Positions 25,517-34,676 of a stretch of DNA of 64,000 nt are shown piece after piece. Source of the DNA: Lachnospiraceae bacterium (GTDB lineage Bacteria > Bacillota > Clostridia > Lachnospirales > Lachnospiraceae); NCBI GenBank assembly GCA_028689585.1, contig JAQVCW010000016.1, forward strand, positions 1 to 64,000, read 5' to 3'. The stretch's first letter is position 1, and every line of letters starts with the position of its first letter. A program made the position numbers and the translations under genes. The notes beneath the pieces were generated by a model. That model saw nothing but the letters and a program-made list of their open reading frames with translations, searched no databases and had not been told where the DNA came from.

Positions 25517-27130
25517 CTATTCCTGAATGCGGAATTCTCTCGGTGTGCAGTTCTGCGTCTTTTTAAACAGATAGCTGAAATAATGGGGGTCCTTGTAGCC
25601 CACCGCATACGCCACTTCTGCCGTCTTGCAGTTGGAGCTGCGCAGCAGCTCCCGGGCGCGCTTCATCCGCACCTCAGTCAGATATTCCACAAAGGTCCGT
25701 CCCATCTCCTGGCTGAAAACCGTGCTGAAATGGTTGGGACTCAGGTTCACGCTGGCCGCCACCAGGTTCAGGGAAATATCCCCATTCTGAAAATTCTCCT
25801 GAATGTAAGTCCTGGCCTCTTCCAGCAGGGAGCTGTATTTCTGGCTGGCCGCCTTTTCTCTCAGATCAATGGCCGCTTCAAATACCTTCCTGATGTACTG
25901 CTTCATTTGGGGAAGCGTCTCAAATACCCCTGTCATATTCTGGAAATCCCCGCATCGTTCCACCAGATCGGCCGCACTGTAGCCCAACTGCTCCAGTACC
26001 GACACCGTGGTCATATACAGATCCATGGTGATATACTGGCGGAACAGCAGCGATGCCGCATTGTTCTCACCGATATTTTCTATGTATTCCTCAATAAAAT
26101 GACCGATTTCCCCCTTCAATCCGGATTTCAAAAAGCTTTCGATGATCTTATGATCCACCCGGTTCATATTCAGCACACTTAATTCCGGCTCAATTTCCTG
26201 ATTATGGGAGGCCTCCTCATTTTCGCTGTATACAATCTGGTTTTTCCGGCGGATATACCGGTAAGCAAAGGCACGATTGGCTTCATCACAGCATTTATTC
26301 AGCTCACTCAGTCTGGAAACCGTCTTTCCCACGCCTCCAAAGTATTCGATCTCGGGATAGTTCTTCAGAATATCCATCAGCTTTCCCAGCAGCTCCTGCG
26401 CAATATCCGCCACGGAGGTTCCTATGGTCTCCACCATTAAAAAGGCCCACCCTTCCGTGCTCAATTCCACCATGACAATCCGGGGCAGTTCTTCCGTCAT
26501 CCTCTTAATCTCATCCGTCACGGTATTCACCGCTTCGCAGTAGCCCTCCTGATCATCTCCCGTAGATACCTTAAACAGCATGATATTGTAGTGCCGGGCG
26601 GCCATCTCAATGCCAATCCTGCTTCCCTCTTTTAGCAGCGCTGACACCGGAAACTGGCCCGACACCAGCTTCCTGAAATATTTCTGACGGGCAAGCTGAA
26701 TATTTTCCTGCTGTTCTTTTCCAAAGGTCTCCAGATAGCTTTGCTGCTCCCGCTCCTTTAATACCTGCTCTCCCACTTTTTTCACTGTTTCCAGCAGCTT
26801 TGCTCCGGTAATGGGCTTGAGCAGATAATCCGCGATCCCGATGTTGATTCCCTCCTGGGCATACCGGAATTCATCATAACCGCTGAGAATAATGATCTTA
26901 ATATCAGGAAGCTCCTGCTTTACCAGACGGCTCAGTTCCAGTCCGTCCATAAAAGGCATTCTGATATCGGTAATCAGGATATCCGGTCTGGTGCGTTGTA
27001 TCATGGGATAGGCCAGCTCTCCGTCACTGGCTTCCCCTGCAAACTCGAATCCTTCCCGTTCCCAGGAAATGTTATTTTTAATTCCTTCCCGCATTACGAT
27101 TTCATCTTCTACCAGAAATACTTTTACCAT
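25517..27130 (-). CDS. YesN-type response regulator with AraC DNA-binding domain
   Basis: The 537-residue protein has an N-terminal receiver with phospho-acceptor Asp in ILITDIRMPFMDG (about 55) and Lys in DYLLKPITG (about 105), a long middle region, and two C-terminal helix-turn-helices (ISLNLVAASVNLSPNHFSTV; KTAEVAYAVGYKDPHYFSYL). Its ATG overlaps the stop of the lipoprotein gene by one base and the kinase follows by 13 bases. It should activate the YtfQ-like operon promoter at 23.9 kb. Confidence 0.88.
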   Translation of the reverse strand: MVKVFLVEDEIVMREGIKNNISWEREGFEFAGEASDGELAYPMIQRTRPDILITDIRMPFMDGLELSRLVKQELPDIKIIILSGYDEFRYAQEGINIGIADYLLKPITGAKLLETVKKVGEQVLKEREQQSYLETFGKEQQENIQLARQKYFRKLVSGQFPVSALLKEGSRIGIEMAARHYNIMLFKVSTGDDQEGYCEAVNTVTDEIKRMTEELPRIVMVELSTEGWAFLMVETIGTSVADIAQELLGKLMDILKNYPEIEYFGGVGKTVSRLSELNKCCDEANRAFAYRYIRRKNQIVYSENEEASHNQEIEPELSVLNMNRVDHKIIESFLKSGLKGEIGHFIEEYIENIGENNAASLLFRQYITMDLYMTTVSVLEQLGYSAADLVERCGDFQNMTGVFETLPQMKQYIRKVFEAAIDLREKAASQKYSSLLEEARTYIQENFQNGDISLNLVAASVNLSPNHFSTVFSQEMGRTFVEYLTEVRMKRARELLRSSNCKTAEVAYAVGYKDPHYFSYLFKKTQNCTPREFRIQE

Positions 27131-28269
27131 TAGTACACCCTGCCCTCTTTCAGTTTTGCCAGATCCATCGTGGTATCAAAATAAGTCTCATCCACATATT
27201 GAATTTTATCTACCGTTCTGCCTGCTTCCAGGTTCTGAATGATCTCATCCACTCTCGGTCCATGCAGCGGATTGCATTCGAAATCCGCATTCATTGTCCC
27301 TTCCATCATGCAGTCAAATGCTCCGCTGACCGCATCAAAGGAAATGATCGTAATCTCCCCATCCGGTCCGCAGGTCTTTCCCGCCGCCTCGATGGCATCA
27401 ATGGCGCCAAAAGCCATATTGTCATTCTGACTGATCACCACATCAATGTCCTCATAGGTGTCCAGAAAATACTGCATGACCTCCTGTCCCTTGGCCTGGG
27501 TGAAATCCGCCGATCTGATTTCCAGCATGTTCCAGTTTGGCTGGGTATCCATCACCTTCTGAAACCCTTCGGTCCGGCCCAGCTCTGCCGATGCACCGGG
27601 CGTTCCCTGCAGCGTGACGATATTGATGGTATCCTTTGACCTTCCGGTGCTCTCCAGATAGGAAATCAGCCATTTTCCCGCATCTTCCGCTTCTTTTGTA
27701 AAGTTTGCACCCACATAGCTGGTGTATAGCTCCTCATCCTCCACAGCCACCTTCCGGTCTGCCAGAATAACCGGAATCCCTGCATCCTTCGCCTCCTGCA
27801 GCGCAGAATCCCATCCGGTTTCCACAATGGGGGCCAGTACGATATAGTCCACCTCCTGCAGAATGTAATTCCGGATCGCCTTCAACTGATTTTCCTGTTT
27901 TTGCTGGGCATCATCGTAGATCAGATAATATCCGTTGTCCGTGGTAAAAGTAGATTTAAATGATTCCGTATTGGCAATCCTCCAGTCCGATTCTGCCCCC
28001 AACTGGGACAGCCCCACCGTGATCAGATCTTCGGAATTTACTGTCTCTGCACCGGAATTGCTCTCGGTCAGGGAAGAAATTTCTTCTACGCCTTTTCCGT
28101 CTCCCATAGCTACCGCTCTCACTTCGGCTTCTTTTTTCTGGCAGCCGGCCAGGGAAGCCGCCAGAGCTCCTGCCATCATGAATGCGGTTATGTATTTTCT
28201 CTTTTTCAGGCGGCCGGAAAATGAAACAGCCTTTTCGGTCCGCATTGCTGTTCTGCATTTTGGCTTCAT
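27130..28269 (-). CDS. Sugar-binding lipoprotein, YtfQ-like, likely sensor partner
   Basis: The 379-residue protein has a signal peptide ending in a true lipobox, GALAASLAGCQKKEAEV. After a 50-residue Ser/Glu/Gly-rich linker comes a Peripla_BP_4 domain clearly paralogous to the transporter's binding protein (GLSQLGAESDWRIANTESF against GYAQVGHESDWRTANTQNY; GRTEGFQKVMDTQPNW). It lies next to the kinase and regulator rather than the permeases, so it may present sugar to the kinase. Sharing a 1-base overlap with the regulator shows coupling. The start at 28269 follows GAGGGGG. Confidence 0.82.
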   Translation of the reverse strand: MKPKCRTAMRTEKAVSFSGRLKKRKYITAFMMAGALAASLAGCQKKEAEVRAVAMGDGKGVEEISSLTESNSGAETVNSEDLITVGLSQLGAESDWRIANTESFKSTFTTDNGYYLIYDDAQQKQENQLKAIRNYILQEVDYIVLAPIVETGWDSALQEAKDAGIPVILADRKVAVEDEELYTSYVGANFTKEAEDAGKWLISYLESTGRSKDTINIVTLQGTPGASAELGRTEGFQKVMDTQPNWNMLEIRSADFTQAKGQEVMQYFLDTYEDIDVVISQNDNMAFGAIDAIEAAGKTCGPDGEITIISFDAVSGAFDCMMEGTMNADFECNPLHGPRVDEIIQNLEAGRTVDKIQYVDETYFDTTMDLAKLKEGRVY

Positions 28270-29034
28270 TCAGATCCCCCTCTGCTTCTCCTGCTCCCGG
28301 GCAATGACATAGATCCGCTCGCTGTCTTCCTTCGGGCTGTCCATGGTAAACGCATCGTAAGCCGCATCAAACTTCAGGCCGGACTGCACCAGCAGCTTTT
28401 GAATCTCTGACAGTTCATAAGCCCGCTGATAATGCGTCTCCTGATACTTCCGGTAACGTCCGTCCGTATCTTCGATAAAAAGAGTCAGATCGTACTCGTT
28501 CATCCGCTCCTCTTCAAAGTAGGTATTTTCCCAGATAAAGCTGGATTTCTCCCGATTCTCCGCAATGGTAGAATCTCCCATCAGCTCCCGGTACTTATAG
28601 ACCGTATTCAGATCAAAAATAAAAATGCCGCCGGGATCCAGATAGTTGTTTACTAACCGGAATACCTGCAGCAGGTCTGCTTCCTCTGTTACATAATTCA
28701 TGGAATCGCATACACTGACCACTGCCTTCACCGTGCCATACAATTCAAATTCCCGCATATCCTGCAGAAGATACAGAATATCCCGGCCGGAAACCATCTT
28801 TTTTTCCTGGGCCATTTCCAGCATCTCTTCTGCATTGTCCACCCCGATCATATCATAACCGACCCCGGAGAGCAGCTCCGTCATAGAGCCGGTGCCGCAG
28901 CCCAGTTCCAGAACCAGCCCGTCTCTCACTCCATAGTGATGCAGCAGCGAAATCAGGTACCGGCTCCAGTCTTCATAGGGCACGTCATCCATGAAGGTGT
29001 CGTAAACGCGGGCAAAGCTTTCATACATCGCCAT
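28270..29034 (-). CDS. SAM-dependent methyltransferase, type 11/25
   Basis: The 254-residue protein has the SAM motif VLELGCGTGSMTELLSGVGY (about 40-60), followed by the acidic MIGVDNAEEML and VSVCDSMNYV (motif IV). The N-terminus YESFARVYDTFMDDVPYEDW is typical of a Firmicutes group often annotated only as class I methyltransferases. Its stop directly abuts the lipoprotein gene start. Substrate unknown. Confidence 0.8.
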   Translation of the reverse strand: MAMYESFARVYDTFMDDVPYEDWSRYLISLLHHYGVRDGLVLELGCGTGSMTELLSGVGYDMIGVDNAEEMLEMAQEKKMVSGRDILYLLQDMREFELYGTVKAVVSVCDSMNYVTEEADLLQVFRLVNNYLDPGGIFIFDLNTVYKYRELMGDSTIAENREKSSFIWENTYFEEERMNEYDLTLFIEDTDGRYRKYQETHYQRAYELSEIQKLLVQSGLKFDAAYDAFTMDSPKEDSERIYVIAREQEKQRGI

Positions 29035-29061
29035 TTTCGTTTTCCATCCTTTCCCGGCTGC

Positions 29062-29562
29062 CTACCACACCTGGCCTAAAATTCCGTAAGAAACAACGCA
29101 CATAATTACAGTTGCCATGATCAGTCCAAAAAAGATCGCCGGAATCGCTTTTTTGCGTTCCACACCCAGCAGCGCTGCGATCAGAGATCCGGTCCAGGCC
29201 CCTGTGCCCGGCAGCGGTATGCCCACGAAGACCACCAGGCCCCAGAATTCATAGCGCTGAATTTTCTCGCTGCGGCTCATAGCGCCGTTTTCCAGCTTTT
29301 CCACCAGCCCGTGGAAGGTTTTTGTCCTGCGCATCACCGAAAAAATCTTGGTGATCAGCAGCAGAATAAAGGGCACCGGAATTGCATTGCCGATAATGCA
29401 GATCGGGATTGCTCTCCACATATCTACGTGAAGTAAAGATGCTACGATCAGCCCCCCCCTCAGTTCCAGAATCGGTATCATCGATACCAGAAAGATTACA
29501 AGTTCTGCGCTGATCACACTTCCCAGATTAGTGGCAAACCACTGTGCTAAATCATTTGTCAT
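29062..29562 (-). CDS. Small multidrug export family membrane protein (COG2426)
   Basis: The 166-residue protein has four or so membrane segments and the family signatures SMIPILELRGGLIVA, NAIPVPFILLL and FVGIPLPGTGAWTGSLIAAL. It belongs to the Sm_multidrug_ex group, whose transport function is not established despite the name. It ends 27 bases before the methyltransferase gene and probably shares a transcript with it. Confidence 0.8.
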   Translation of the reverse strand: MTNDLAQWFATNLGSVISAELVIFLVSMIPILELRGGLIVASLLHVDMWRAIPICIIGNAIPVPFILLLITKIFSVMRRTKTFHGLVEKLENGAMSRSEKIQRYEFWGLVVFVGIPLPGTGAWTGSLIAALLGVERKKAIPAIFFGLIMATVIMCVVSYGILGQVW

Positions 29563-29626
29563 ATCATTCCTCCTAATGCATGAGCTGCATTGTTATCATC
29601 CACTATTATTTTGTTCTGCAGTTTTT

Positions 29627-29713
29627 GCTTATTTTGATGCTCCTGAGCCTTTTGATGTTCCTGCTTGTTTTGATGCTCCTGAGCCTTTTGATGCTCCTGC
29701 TTATTTTGATGCT
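29627..29713. repeat. 36-base tandem repeat across the hisC stop codon
   Basis: About 2.4 copies of a 36-base unit (29627-29662, 29663-29698, 29699-29713). On the minus strand the unit reads GS-GASK-x-AG-A/T-SK, where x is TAA (the hisC stop), CAA, then TAA in successive copies. Confidence 0.85.
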
Positions 29714-30783
29714 CCCGCGCCTTTTGCGGCAGACAGGTAGTTTTTCAAAAATTTGATCAGCTCCTCCATTTCCTCATCCGTTCCTATGGTGATGCGCAGG
29801 TAGTTATCGATGCGGGGTTTGTTAAAATAGCGCACGATAATCTTTGCTTTTTTCAGAGCTTCGAAGAGGTCGCGGGCCAGACAGTCCTGATGGGTTACAA
29901 ACAGGAAATTGGCTTTGGAGTCCGCAAAGGTGAACCCCAGCTCTGCCAGCCGCTGTTTGACATATTCCCTGGTGGCCATTATTTTTCCGGTGATCTCATG
30001 AAAATAAGCATCGTCTTTGATGGCTTCCACTCCGGCGATCAGAGCTGTCTGATTCATGGTATAGGAGTTGAAAGAATATTTTACGTCATTCAGGTATTTG
30101 ATCAATACCTTGCTTCCCATGGCATAGCCGATGCGCATCCCGGCCAGGGCCCTGGATTTGGAAAAGGTCTGTACTACCAGCAGGTTTTCGTATTTTTCAA
30201 TCAATGGCAGTGCCGAACATCCCCCGAAATCAATATATGCTTCGTCCACGATAACGATGACATCCTGATTGTGTGCCACGATATCTTCGATATCTTCCAG
30301 CGGAAGGAGCGCCCCCGTAGGCGCATTGGGATTCGGGAAGATCACCCCGCCATTTCTTTTATAATAATCTTCTTTCCGGATCTGAAATTCTGCGTTCAGA
30401 GGCTGGCATTCGTAAGGAATGCGGAACACATCTGCCCATACATCATAAAAAGAATATGTGATATCCGGAAACAGTACCGGTGCCGTCCCGTTAAAGAAAG
30501 TAAGAAAGCACATAGCCAGCACATCATCGGAGCCTACTCCGACGAATACCTGGTTGTTGTTCAGATGATAGTAGTCTGCGATTGCAGATACCAGCACTTC
30601 CGAAGTGGGATCCGGATATTTGCGGAGCACATCGGTATCCATCTGATGCAGGGCGGCTGTGACTCCCTCCGTCGGCGGATATGGATTTTCGTTGGTATTT
30701 AATTTAATTATATTTTTCTGTTTTGGCTGTTCTCCCGGCACATAAGGCACCACCGTCCTCACATTTGCTTCCCAAGGTCTCAT
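29701..30783 (-). CDS. hisC: Histidinol-phosphate aminotransferase
   Basis: The 360-residue PLP enzyme catalyses the transamination of imidazole-acetol phosphate in histidine synthesis. Motifs are KLNTNENPYPPTEGV, FPNPNAPTGALLP, VDEAYIDF, the PLP lysine in TFSKSRALAGMRIGYAMG, and NYLRITIGTDEEM. The last residues AKGAGASK lie in a 36-base tandem repeat; if the TAA were read or mutated to CAA the protein would gain 24 residues of Gly/Ser/Lys repeat. Other his genes are absent nearby, so it may also serve other aromatic or imidazole substrates. Confidence 0.9.
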   Translation of the reverse strand: MRPWEANVRTVVPYVPGEQPKQKNIIKLNTNENPYPPTEGVTAALHQMDTDVLRKYPDPTSEVLVSAIADYYHLNNNQVFVGVGSDDVLAMCFLTFFNGTAPVLFPDITYSFYDVWADVFRIPYECQPLNAEFQIRKEDYYKRNGGVIFPNPNAPTGALLPLEDIEDIVAHNQDVIVIVDEAYIDFGGCSALPLIEKYENLLVVQTFSKSRALAGMRIGYAMGSKVLIKYLNDVKYSFNSYTMNQTALIAGVEAIKDDAYFHEITGKIMATREYVKQRLAELGFTFADSKANFLFVTHQDCLARDLFEALKKAKIIVRYFNKPRIDNYLRITIGTDEEMEELIKFLKNYLSAAKGAGASK

Positions 30784-30943
30784 GTTGTTTTCCTTTCTTC
30801 TGTTTCTCAGTTCTTCCTGGCTTGAAATATCTTCATTTTTCGATTCTAATCTGGAACATCAGCTCACCAGAGTGCTGCACGCGTTTCCGTGAGATACCCA
30901 GCCCGCACGGCAGCGTTCTCCTATGAGCCGTGGACACAATCTT

Positions 30944-32137
30944 TTATTGCTTCAGGGCATATTCCTGCGCCAGTTTTTCGAAGCCCGGCATGGCATTTAT
31001 TATGGTTTCATAGGATACACAATAGGCGATCCGCACATAGCCCGGACAGCTAAAGGAAGAGCCCGGCACCATCAGAATGTGATATTTTCTGGCGGCTTCA
31101 CAGAATTTCACCTCATCCTCTTCCGGTGACTTCATGAACAGATAAAAAGCTCCTTCCGGACGGATAAAAGAAAATCCAAGCTTTTCCAGGCCGTCGCACA
31201 GCGCTCTCCGGTTGCGGTCATAGTAGTCCAGATCCACTTTTTCATTCAGGCATCTGGCAATTACCTTCTGAAACAGGGAGGGTGCATTCACGTAGCCCAG
31301 GATACGGTTTGCCACATTGGCGGCTGCCTGGATATCCGATGCGTCATCCAGCTCATCCGGCAGCACCAGATAGCCGATGCGCTCTCCCGGCAGAGACAGA
31401 GATTTACTGAAGGAATATCCAACTATGGTATTGTGGTAATATCGGGTCAGATAAGGAACCTGAGCACCGTCATATGCCAGCTCCCGATAAGGTTCGTCTG
31501 AGATCAGATAGATGCTGATACCAAATTCCGCTTCTTTCCGGCGCAGGATCTCAGCCATCTTCTCAATCGTGGCTTCCGAATAAATGACACCGGAGGGGTT
31601 GTTTGGCGAATTTACGATCACCGCTTTTGTACGTTGGCCGATCATGGTTTCAAAAAGCTTAAGATTGGGCTGAAAGGTCTCCGTATCCGGTGCGACCACC
31701 TTTAACACTCCGTCATAATTTGAGACATAAGAACGGTATTCTCCGAAAAACGGAGCAAAAGCCAGCACCTCATCGCCGGGATTAAGCAGTGTCTTACATA
31801 CCACATTCAGCCCTCCGGCCGCACCCACGGTCATCAGAATATTCTGCTCTCCAAAAGAAGTGCCAAAACGTTCATTCAAAGAAGAAGCCACTGCCAAACG
31901 CACCTCTTCGTATCCGGAGTTGCTCATATAGCCATGCACCGTGACAGAAGCCTCATTCTCCAATATCGAATACACAGCATCCTTCACCGCAGCCGGAGCC
32001 GGCACATTCGGGTTTCCCAGACTGAAATCATATACCTGATCGGCGCCATAGATGGCTGCCATCTTTTTTCCCTCTTCAAACATAGCCCGGATCACTGAAC
32101 TGTTGGCCACATATCCTTTCATCTTCTCCGCTATCAT
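30944..32137 (-). CDS. Class I/II aminotransferase, aspartate aminotransferase-like
   Basis: The protein of 397 residues starts MIAEKMKGYVANSSVIRAMF at ATG 32137 (AGGAGG). PLP enzyme motifs are SLGNPNVPAPAAV, NSPNNPSGVIYSE, YLISDEPYRELAYDG and the lysine in GYSFSKSLSLPGERIGYLVL. This pyridoxal-dependent group is usually called aspartate/tyrosine/aromatic aminotransferase; substrate is not fixed by sequence. It is followed by hisC after 160 bases and preceded by the DUF2156 gene 41 bases away. Confidence 0.85.
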   Translation of the reverse strand: MIAEKMKGYVANSSVIRAMFEEGKKMAAIYGADQVYDFSLGNPNVPAPAAVKDAVYSILENEASVTVHGYMSNSGYEEVRLAVASSLNERFGTSFGEQNILMTVGAAGGLNVVCKTLLNPGDEVLAFAPFFGEYRSYVSNYDGVLKVVAPDTETFQPNLKLFETMIGQRTKAVIVNSPNNPSGVIYSEATIEKMAEILRRKEAEFGISIYLISDEPYRELAYDGAQVPYLTRYYHNTIVGYSFSKSLSLPGERIGYLVLPDELDDASDIQAAANVANRILGYVNAPSLFQKVIARCLNEKVDLDYYDRNRRALCDGLEKLGFSFIRPEGAFYLFMKSPEEDEVKFCEAARKYHILMVPGSSFSCPGYVRIAYCVSYETIINAMPGFEKLAQEYALKQ

Positions 32138-32178
32138 AATAATATCCTCCTCATTGGAACATAACTTATCTGACACAA

Positions 32179-33078
32179 TCACCTGTCTTTTAATCTTACA
32201 ACTCCTTTTTCTACCATAAACACGGGCCTGTAGGACAGCTTCGCCTGACGCAGTCCCTCTGCTCCGGTATCGTCTTCTCTGTTTACATACAGAAAATCTT
32301 CCATCTCATGCTGTACGAACTGCTGATTTATCATGGTATAGGCTCCGTCCACTTCGGTAAATGCCTTTTCAATATGCACCACAAAAGTATCATGGTTCAC
32401 CGGCTCCCCTATGGTAAATGCCACCACTTCATCATTTACTTTCAGACAGCCGCCCCTCAGACTGAGTTCCTTCATCAGCCGCAGAGAATTCAAAGCCACG
32501 CACATTTCCGTGCGTTTTTCCTCTTCCTCATCGCAGCCGTTCTGGTTTCTCCATTTCAGTGCCATCTGAAAACACTCTTCTACATTTTCATCCGTAATGG
32601 TTTCATAACGCCAGTCCGGATAGGTTTTCATGAATTTATTGATATGGTTTTTCTTTCCATGATACTTTTTTCCGGAAAGATTTGCAAGCTTTTCCCGCTC
32701 ATATACATAATCTGCGTTGTCCCTGTCATATTCAATCTCGAATTTTCCCGGGTACATCTGCTCCAGCAGCTCAAACTGCTCCGGTGTAACCACTACCATC
32801 TTAAAATCTACGCCATGGTCATTGCTGTAATCCATCATTTCCTGGATCGCTTCTTTCAGTTTCTTTCGATTCCCTTTTGGAAAACGGAAATAAAAATCTT
32901 CTTCTGCTGATTTCAGCAGCAGCATATTATGTTCAATCGCAAATTCGGTAGGATACAGATGTTTCCATAAATACAGGTTTGCAAAAGTATCTTCACAGCT
33001 TCTGGAATCCCCTACACGATAGTGCTGGTCAATAATGTCCCTGTCCTCCAGAACTGGTATTCGAAATGTTAATGCCAT
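32179..33078 (-). CDS. DUF2156 protein (LPG synthase C-terminal-like)
   Basis: The 299-residue soluble protein starts MALTFRIPVLEDRDIIDQHY at ATG 33078 (AGGAGG). It has the two-GNAT-fold layout of the phosphatidylglycerol lysyltransferase C-terminal family: LSGKKYHGKKNHINKFMKTY in the middle and GAYTMINQQFVQHEM near the end. No membrane segment is present, so it is not a full MprF. Such stand-alone proteins probably transfer aminoacyl groups from aminoacyl-tRNA, but the acceptor is unknown. Confidence 0.8.
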   Translation of the reverse strand: MALTFRIPVLEDRDIIDQHYRVGDSRSCEDTFANLYLWKHLYPTEFAIEHNMLLLKSAEEDFYFRFPKGNRKKLKEAIQEMMDYSNDHGVDFKMVVVTPEQFELLEQMYPGKFEIEYDRDNADYVYEREKLANLSGKKYHGKKNHINKFMKTYPDWRYETITDENVEECFQMALKWRNQNGCDEEEEKRTEMCVALNSLRLMKELSLRGGCLKVNDEVVAFTIGEPVNHDTFVVHIEKAFTEVDGAYTMINQQFVQHEMEDFLYVNREDDTGAEGLRQAKLSYRPVFMVEKGVVRLKDR

Positions 33079-33271
33079 AAATTCCTCCTGATTTGTATTT
33101 TGCATTCTTCTTCCCGCTCTATTTTATTCATTCCCAATATACCGCCGTTCACGCGCAGCCAATAACTCTGTTACCGGCGCTTTTTCAGCGTTTTAGCAGA
33201 TATTATACGGAAAGGCTCATTCTCCGAAAAGAACAAACCTCCGCGTTGTATAATTATGCAATTTATAACTG

Positions 33272-34618
33272 TTATTCTACGATCAGATTCTGTTTTCTCA
33301 TAACCGCCACTACATCGTAAACGTATTTTGCACAAAGGTCATCGCTCTCGGCTTCAACCATGACACGGATGACCGGTTCCGTACCGCTCTCCCGCACCAG
33401 GATTCTGCCGTCGTCTCCCAGTTCAGAAGCTGCTTTTTCCACCGCCTCTTTCACGTTGGAATTTTCTCTGGCTTCTTTTTTATCTGCCACCTTTACATTC
33501 TTCAAAAGCTGTGGATAAATCTTTACTTCGGATGCCAGGGTGCCCAGGGTGCTCTTTTTATTGATCACGGCTTCCATAATCATCAATGAAGTCAGAATAC
33601 CATCTCCTGTGGTTGCATGTTTGCTGAAAATAATATGACCGGACTGTTCTCCGCCCAGGCAGTTGCCATTCGCCAGCATATTTTCATATACATATTTATC
33701 TCCCACCGCCGTTTTTTCATACTTGATTCCAATTTTGTCCAGAGCTTTGTACAGACCCAGATTTGACATGATCGTGGTGACGATAGTGTCATTTTTCAGT
33801 TTTCCTTCTTCTTTCAGATATTTTCCGCAGATATAAAGGATCAGATCTCCGTCTACCACTCTGCCCTTCTCATCCACAGCGATACAGCGATCCGCATCTC
33901 CGTCATAGGCAAATCCCATATCCAGTTGATTATCCACCACAAAACGCTGCAGCACATCGATATGAGTGGAACCGCAGTTCCGGTTGATATTCGTTCCGTC
34001 CGGCTCGTTATTGATCACATAGGTCTTCGCACCCAGAGCATCAAATACGCTCTTGGCAATGGCAGAAGAGCTTCCGTTGGAGCAGTCCAGTCCGATGCGG
34101 TAATTCTTGAAGGAACGGGTAGCCAGCGAAATCAGATAGCCGATGTAACGGTTTCTTCCGGATACATAGTCTGTAGTTCTTCCGATATCTGCTCCGGTTG
34201 CCAGCGGAATCTCATCCGATTTTCCGTCAATATATGCTTCAATCTTTTCTTCAATCGCCGCATCAATCTTCTGACCGGTGCCGCTGATGACCTTGATGCC
34301 ATTGTCATAATAAGGATTGTGGCTGGCTGAGATCATAATGCCGCAGTCAAAATCATCCAGACGCACCACATAGGCCACGCTGGGAGTTGTGGTTACATGA
34401 AGCAGGTATGCATCCGCCCCGGATGCCGTGAGTCCTGCTGCCAGAGCGTATTCAAACATGTAACTGGAACGTCTGGTATCTTTTCCGATCACAATCTTAG
34501 CCTTATGCTGCTGTCCGTAATACCATCCCAGAAATCGGCCTACCTGAAAAGCATGCTCAACATTCAAAGTAATATTAGCTTCCCCGCGAAAGCCGTCTGT
34601 ACCAAAATATTTACCCAT
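33272..34618 (-). CDS. glmM: Phosphoglucosamine mutase
   Basis: The 448-residue enzyme converts glucosamine-6-phosphate to glucosamine-1-phosphate for UDP-GlcNAc and cell wall. It has the start MGKYFGTDGFRGEANITLNV, the phosphoserine loop ISASHNPYYDNGIK (catalytic Ser99), the metal loop YDGDADRCIAV, the sugar loop GGEQSGHIIF and the phosphate loop RESGTEPVIRVMVEA. All key residues are intact. It is the last gene before a gap and lies downstream of prfA. Confidence 0.95.
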   Translation of the reverse strand: MGKYFGTDGFRGEANITLNVEHAFQVGRFLGWYYGQQHKAKIVIGKDTRRSSYMFEYALAAGLTASGADAYLLHVTTTPSVAYVVRLDDFDCGIMISASHNPYYDNGIKVISGTGQKIDAAIEEKIEAYIDGKSDEIPLATGADIGRTTDYVSGRNRYIGYLISLATRSFKNYRIGLDCSNGSSSAIAKSVFDALGAKTYVINNEPDGTNINRNCGSTHIDVLQRFVVDNQLDMGFAYDGDADRCIAVDEKGRVVDGDLILYICGKYLKEEGKLKNDTIVTTIMSNLGLYKALDKIGIKYEKTAVGDKYVYENMLANGNCLGGEQSGHIIFSKHATTGDGILTSLMIMEAVINKKSTLGTLASEVKIYPQLLKNVKVADKKEARENSNVKEAVEKAASELGDDGRILVRESGTEPVIRVMVEAESDDLCAKYVYDVVAVMRKQNLIVE

Positions 34619-34676
34619 TTTTCTTCTCCTCCAACTTGTTAAATTATATCATCTGAAATTATACTGTCCGTATTTT

